Positions 60,658 to 64,000 of a stretch of 64,000 bases of DNA are shown here, in pieces. Made by a program: the position numbers and the translations under genes. The stretch is from Rhodococcus sp. IEGM 1409. GTDB taxonomy: Bacteria; Actinomycetota; Actinomycetes; Mycobacteriales; Mycobacteriaceae. The stretch is from NCBI RefSeq assembly GCF_030056735.1, contig NZ_JASHKN010000017.1, positions 24,558 to 88,557 on the forward strand, written 5' to 3'. How positions within the stretch are numbered: position 1 is the first letter of the stretch; each line of letters begins with the position of its first letter. A model generated the notes under the pieces. That model did not search any database and was not told the DNA's origin. It saw only the letters and a list, made by a program, of their open reading frames with translations.

Positions 60658-61128
60658 ATGAAGAAAACGATCACCGGGTTCATCGGTGCCTGCTCGCTGG
60701 TGGCGCTGGTTGCCTGCGGTTCTGACGGAGACAAGCCGACCGAGGTCGGAACACTCACCTCCTCCGCTTCGGCGACCACCACTGCGACGCCGACGACGTC
60801 ATCCGAGGCTCCGGCGACGTCGTCGGACATGGCTACCGAGGCACCGTCGGTCGACTCGAACGCCCCGGCTGAGGTCCCGTCGGATCCGAATGTGAGTTCG
60901 GCACTGCCACGGACTTACGCGCAAGCGTGCTCCGATGTTCTCCAGTACCTCGACGCATACCAGCCGGCGATCGACCAGTCGGGTGAGGAAATGGGCATGA
61001 CGCGTGAATCATTGGCAAACGACATGCTGACCTCCATTCAGGCTTATCCCGAATGGTCGAGCTTGTCTGCCGACGAACAGGCCGAGGTCACTCGCGGATT
61101 CGCCGCAGCGACCGCGGGAAGTTGCTGA
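60658..61128 (+). CDS. Thr/Ser-rich lipoprotein of unknown function
   Basis: A 156-residue protein with a signal peptide and lipobox (ALVAC), then a long low-complexity region rich in Thr, Ser, Ala and Pro (about 30-85), and a C-terminal helical domain (about 85-156: YAQACSDVLQYLDAYQPAIDQSGEEMG) with Cys in ACSD and GSC, perhaps a disulphide. The linker resembles mycobacterial glycosylated lipoprotein linkers. The ATG at 60658 has only a close GAGGG. It stops 7 bp before the convergent DUF2797 gene stop. Confidence 0.78.
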   Translation: MKKTITGFIGACSLVALVACGSDGDKPTEVGTLTSSASATTTATPTTSSEAPATSSDMATEAPSVDSNAPAEVPSDPNVSSALPRTYAQACSDVLQYLDAYQPAIDQSGEEMGMTRESLANDMLTSIQAYPEWSSLSADEQAEVTRGFAAATAGSC

Positions 61129-61135
61129 CCTGCTT

Positions 61136-62059
61136 TCAGAACAACAATTCCTGAATCGCCACGCCAGGGGACTCGAACTCGCCGACGGTGATGGTTCGAC
61201 CGACCAGTCCGGACACGTCCGCGGCAAAGCGTGGTGATTCAGGGTCGGTGTCGATCCGCAGCGATGCGATCGAACCGGCAAGACCCTCCAAATACAGGGA
61301 ATGCTCCCCGGACTCGAAGGTGTGCGGATACGCGATCAACGGTGCCGCATCGAAGACCACGTCGGCGCACGCTGGCGCCGTCCATTCTTCGGGAGCTTCC
61401 AGGATCTCGATTCCGTCGATGTCCGACCCGATGTCATTCAGCTCATCTTTGACAGATGAAACGAAGTGGTGCAACGATTTTCGGAGTTTCTCGCGATCCA
61501 AAGATCCTGTCAGTGCTTCGATCTTCCGAGACGTACGTATGGCCTGACTCAAGTGGAACTGTTCCGAGACTCGGGCTTCGAGGGAACGGATGCTGTAACC
61601 GTCCGTCGACCGCGCTACGAACAATGCGCAGACCGCACCCTGTTCGGCGACTCGCGGATGCTTGCGGAACTCGGCCGCCGTCCCCACCTTCATCTGACCG
61701 CCGGCGAAGATGTCGACGTAGAGCCATTGCGGTTGCGTGAGATAGGTGCGCACGTTCGGATGAATGTGCGCACCGCTGACGTGGGCCTGATGAACGGTGG
61801 TGAACCCCTCACGATTTCGGCACCGATCGCATTGGCGTCCGGAAACGACGGTGGCCCCGCGGTCACACGGCGAGTGGCCTGGACCTTCGGCGGTGAGATC
61901 TCGCCACCCGAGGCAACGGCGGCCCTTCCCCTTGTCGACGGAGAATCGCAGTACCGAGTCGTGAGTGAAGAAGGTCGTAGCGGAAGTGGTGTCGTCGACG
62001 CATCGGATCCGCGGTGCTGTCGGGTTCGACCATTCGATTCCGCGAACGAGCAGGGTCAT
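61136..62059 (-). CDS. DUF2797 family protein
   Basis: A 307-residue protein of the DUF2797 type, found in actinobacteria and archaea with unknown function. It has the cysteine pattern RCLGWRDLTAEGPGHSPC followed by QCDRCRNREGF, a possible zinc site, and then YLTQPQWLYVDIFAGGQMKVGTA and EQGAVCALFVARSTDGYSIRSLEARVSE. The C-terminal part is less conserved. ATG at 62059 (MTLLVRGIEW) fits; an upstream in-frame extension to 62392 lacks coding features. It is probably cytoplasmic and nucleic-acid related. Confidence 0.8.
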   Translation of the reverse strand: MTLLVRGIEWSNPTAPRIRCVDDTTSATTFFTHDSVLRFSVDKGKGRRCLGWRDLTAEGPGHSPCDRGATVVSGRQCDRCRNREGFTTVHQAHVSGAHIHPNVRTYLTQPQWLYVDIFAGGQMKVGTAAEFRKHPRVAEQGAVCALFVARSTDGYSIRSLEARVSEQFHLSQAIRTSRKIEALTGSLDREKLRKSLHHFVSSVKDELNDIGSDIDGIEILEAPEEWTAPACADVVFDAAPLIAYPHTFESGEHSLYLEGLAGSIASLRIDTDPESPRFAADVSGLVGRTITVGEFESPGVAIQELLF

Positions 62060-62368
62060 GATGAAGTGCCGATTCCTTCTGGACGAGGCGTCGTCGCGGT
62101 TGGCGCGGTAGTTCACAGGTCGGCACCCATGGTAGTCAGTACAAATGCGGTTCAGTGCAGTGGTTGTGCCCCGCGTTGTCCGAGCATCAGTGTCATCAGC
62201 CCGGATTCCTGGCATGACTTCGGCGTCGGTGTCGGGCGCAGCGGGTGCCGGGTGATGATGACCATCGCCTGTACCGCTCGCGGATGCTTCCATCCACCCC
62301 GTCGGCGTTCTACTGTTCGGTGGCACACCCGCCAGTCGGAGCCAACCGAGCATCACGCCGGTCTCGGT
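62060..62368. other. 309-bp region without recognised gene
   Basis: It contains the upstream flank of the DUF2797 gene and the missing N-terminal part of the TetR remnant. No helix-turn-helix coding can be found in any frame. No strong dyad was seen. Confidence 0.5.
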
Positions 62369-62740
62369 TCGCCGAACATCGTCGAACTGCAAGATCTAGC
62401 TGCCGATCCGGATTCGACTCTCGACGATCTTTTTCGCTTGCGGGTCGACCAGATCACAACCTCGATCGTCTTCGTGGAGGTCATCAAGCCGGTCTCCTTC
62501 GGCGACTCACGACTGAATTCGGCCGGCACACGATTGACGGATCTCCTCGAAGAACGCCTGGACCAGGCCCGCCGAACTGGGAAGATCCGTGAGTCCGTCA
62601 CCGCTGAGGACGTAATCCTGGCGATCGCCATGTTTGCCGCGATCATGAAACGGACCGCCGAAAGCTCGCGAAAAGAAGTCGCACACTTTGCCTGGAACCT
62701 CCTTGTGCAGGGACTGGCCGGGTCGGCAGCAGCGGGCTGA
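62369..62740 (+). pseudogene. TetR regulator C-terminal remnant
   Basis: The last 123 codons of an open frame resemble the C-terminal ligand-binding domain of a TetR-family regulator (LAADPDSTLDDLFRLRVDQI, then LLEERLDQARRTGKIRESVTAEDVILAIAMFAAIMKR), the family of short 33-type C-terminal domains. No N-terminal helix-turn-helix is present in any frame upstream, and no ribosome site or start fits. I take it as a truncated, non-functional gene. Boundaries on the left are by similarity only. Confidence 0.6.
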
Positions 62741-62785
62741 GTCGCCTTCGCCTCGCGTCTCGAAGTGATCGCCTAGGCTCGTGCC

Positions 62786-63922
62786 ATGGCTATTGTCTGG
62801 ACAGTTCCTCGCGCTATCGGCTCCACCCTGCTCGTTGCTCCGTTGATCAAGGAGTTCCTTGTCGAGGGTGACGGCACCCTCGATGCAAAACTGACTGCGG
62901 TCGGTACGGTCTCTGCCTCTCTCGAGAAGCAAGTCGGCCGCACGTTCACCTCGATCAGCGCTGCTTCGGCGGCAATCTTTTCCGGTGCTGCCGGTTCCAG
63001 TAGCGTGCCCGACGCACTCCGTCTGGCCGTGATGCGCACTCTGTCCACCGAGGTCGTCGTCCGGAAGCCGGCTCCGCAGCCGTTTACCGAAAAGGTCGGG
63101 AAGAGGCTGGGGCAGTATGTCTTTGCCCTGCGCGACCCGCGCAACCACCAGGTATTCCAAGTCGGGCACGGCACGGGAAATCAGGTGTTCGCGCCGGTGT
63201 TCGAAGCGCTCGGTGAACTCGCGAATCTCGAAGGAGCGGCCGGGCCGGCCGAGTCGAATACTGCTGTGACTGCAGCCAAGATTGCTCGGATTCGCGAAAT
63301 TTACGACGCGGGGTCGGCGGTAGAGCACTTCGTACTCCTCCGCTCGGTCTCCGCCGCCACCGATTCCGCCGCCACCACAGGAGAGGTCGTCCGCGGCATC
63401 GTGGAAGCCTTGCGGATCACCGACGCGGGAGACGGCCTGACCAACCTCGCTGGCGACACGTCGGACAAGGACACCCGTGCGACCCGCGTCGAGGAACTCG
63501 CCTTGCGGTACTCGGCTGATCCCGCGCCGGAACTCCCGACGCCGAGCATCGTCCTTCATGTACCGGCATCGGCTCGTCCGGGAGCGACGCCGGAAGAGAT
63601 CTACGAACTCGCGCGTGCCGAGTGGTCTGCCGGGGCGGCTGTCCGCGCCGAGATCGGCATCCCGGTTCTGGTGTTTGCAGACAGCATCATTCGAGGTGCA
63701 TTCCGCGCTCAGTCGTGGGAGGTGTCCACGCGCAACGCAGACGGAAGCCAACTGTGGCGGTTCAACGGAACCGTCGACGACGACCTTGCTGCCAAGTACG
63801 TCGGAACGGAAGTCACCCCGCACAACGTCGGCTTGAAGAAGTGGCCGGTCAGTGGTTGGGTCACGCGGTTGACTACCGCCCGTCCAGGTGCGGTTATGCC
63901 GGGACCTCGTAAGTCCAAGTAA
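62786..63922 (+). CDS. GIY-YIG-like (LEM-3 type) domain protein, degenerate
   Basis: A 378-residue protein. Residues 1-100 are helical and unassigned. Residues about 105-215 look like a LEM-3-type GIY-YIG domain: GQYVFALRDPRNHQVFQVGHGTGNQVF, then KIARIREIYDAGSAVEHFVLL and GLTNLAGDTS. In active members the motif is usually YVGKGxGNRVF; here the Lys is His and the Arg is Gln, so the catalytic site seems lost. A C-terminal domain (about 265-365) holds AEWSAGAAVRAEIGIPVLVFADSIIRGAFRAQSW and a YVGTEV motif as in relatives. ATG at 62786; probably cytoplasmic. Confidence 0.6.
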   Translation: MAIVWTVPRAIGSTLLVAPLIKEFLVEGDGTLDAKLTAVGTVSASLEKQVGRTFTSISAASAAIFSGAAGSSSVPDALRLAVMRTLSTEVVVRKPAPQPFTEKVGKRLGQYVFALRDPRNHQVFQVGHGTGNQVFAPVFEALGELANLEGAAGPAESNTAVTAAKIARIREIYDAGSAVEHFVLLRSVSAATDSAATTGEVVRGIVEALRITDAGDGLTNLAGDTSDKDTRATRVEELALRYSADPAPELPTPSIVLHVPASARPGATPEEIYELARAEWSAGAAVRAEIGIPVLVFADSIIRGAFRAQSWEVSTRNADGSQLWRFNGTVDDDLAAKYVGTEVTPHNVGLKKWPVSGWVTRLTTARPGAVMPGPRKSK

Positions 63923-64000
63923 GACAACAGTTCCAGGTAGAAGACACTGTGGGGGGGGGGGCGCGCGGGTGCCCCCCCCCACCCCAGTTGGCGGGCGGTC
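63923..64000. other. homopolymer-rich end of sequence
   Basis: After about 63950 the sequence changes to an 11-G run, a GC-only stretch and a 9-C run followed by CCCC. This composition does not occur elsewhere in the window and looks like low-quality contig-end sequence or an unresolved hairpin. Confidence 0.6.

Noticed and set aside
61466..62368. Open frame upstream of the TetR remnant as one 424-residue protein
   Set aside because: The part before 62369 is mostly antisense to the DUF2797 gene and shows no domain; only the last 123 codons resemble a protein family.

Overview
The window is a high-GC actinobacterial chromosome segment from a mycolic-acid producer, most likely Rhodococcus (R. 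erythropolis/R. qingshengii type). The main evidence is a block (about 1.9-38 kb) that keeps gene content, order and mostly strand of the M. tuberculosis region Rv0223c-Rv0244c: aldehyde dehydrogenase, methyltransferase, glycosyltransferase, Rv0226c-like membrane protein, DUF3068 (Rv0227c), acyltransferase (Rv0228), the giant arabinofuranosyltransferase AftD, the 57-residue DUF2613 protein (Rv0236A), LpqI, a TetR regulator (Rv0238), HtdX, FabG4, FadA2 and FadE5. No rRNA, tRNA, CRISPR array, insertion sequence or prophage was recognised.

Layout. 0-7.6 kb: hydrolase/TetR pair, a 34-residue peptide gene, then minus-strand APH-like kinase, unknown protein, aldehyde dehydrogenase, and a ROK kinase-methyltransferase pair. 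7.7-20 kb: cell-envelope glycan genes (glycosyltransferase, GT-C-like membrane protein, flippase, DUF3068, acyltransferase, AftD, DUF2613) interrupted by a siderophore-binding lipoprotein. 20-23 kb: isochorismate synthase, universal stress protein, LpqI. 23-38 kb: fatty-acid module (TetR, htdX, fabG4, fadA2, fadE5) interrupted by a VanW protein, an F420-type oxidoreductase, an Xre/membrane pair, a nucleotidyltransferase, a YhgE/Pip exporter with an unusual ABC ATPase, and a lipoprotein. 38-44 kb: methyltransferase, FtsX-type ABC exporter, and a divergent two-component system. 44-50 kb: FabH, a MurJ-like flippase, phosphatase, glyoxalase-fold protein, hydrolase. 50-64 kb: short accessory genes: SDR, a 42-residue glycine-zipper peptide, a decayed glycosyltransferase, P450-TetR, SulP-MerR, C39-like peptidase, secreted HNH protein, roadblock protein, DUF2797, a TetR remnant and a degenerate GIY-YIG protein. 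The last ~50 bases are homopolymer-rich and look like a contig-end artefact.

How the genes work together. The 8-20 kb block probably builds and decorates arabinan/mycolate envelope glycans. The fatty-acid module appears to be one regulon: the same CTTAC-N6-GTAAG dyad lies upstream of the TetR gene and in the fabG4-fadA2 divergent promoter, with a weaker version upstream of fadE5. Two accessory pairs carry visible operators: an 8-7-8 inverted repeat over a probably leaderless promoter for P450-TetR, and a 10-6-10 dyad upstream of SulP-MerR. Several convergent gene pairs overlap at their 3' ends, the largest being 130 nt between the acyltransferase gene and aftD.
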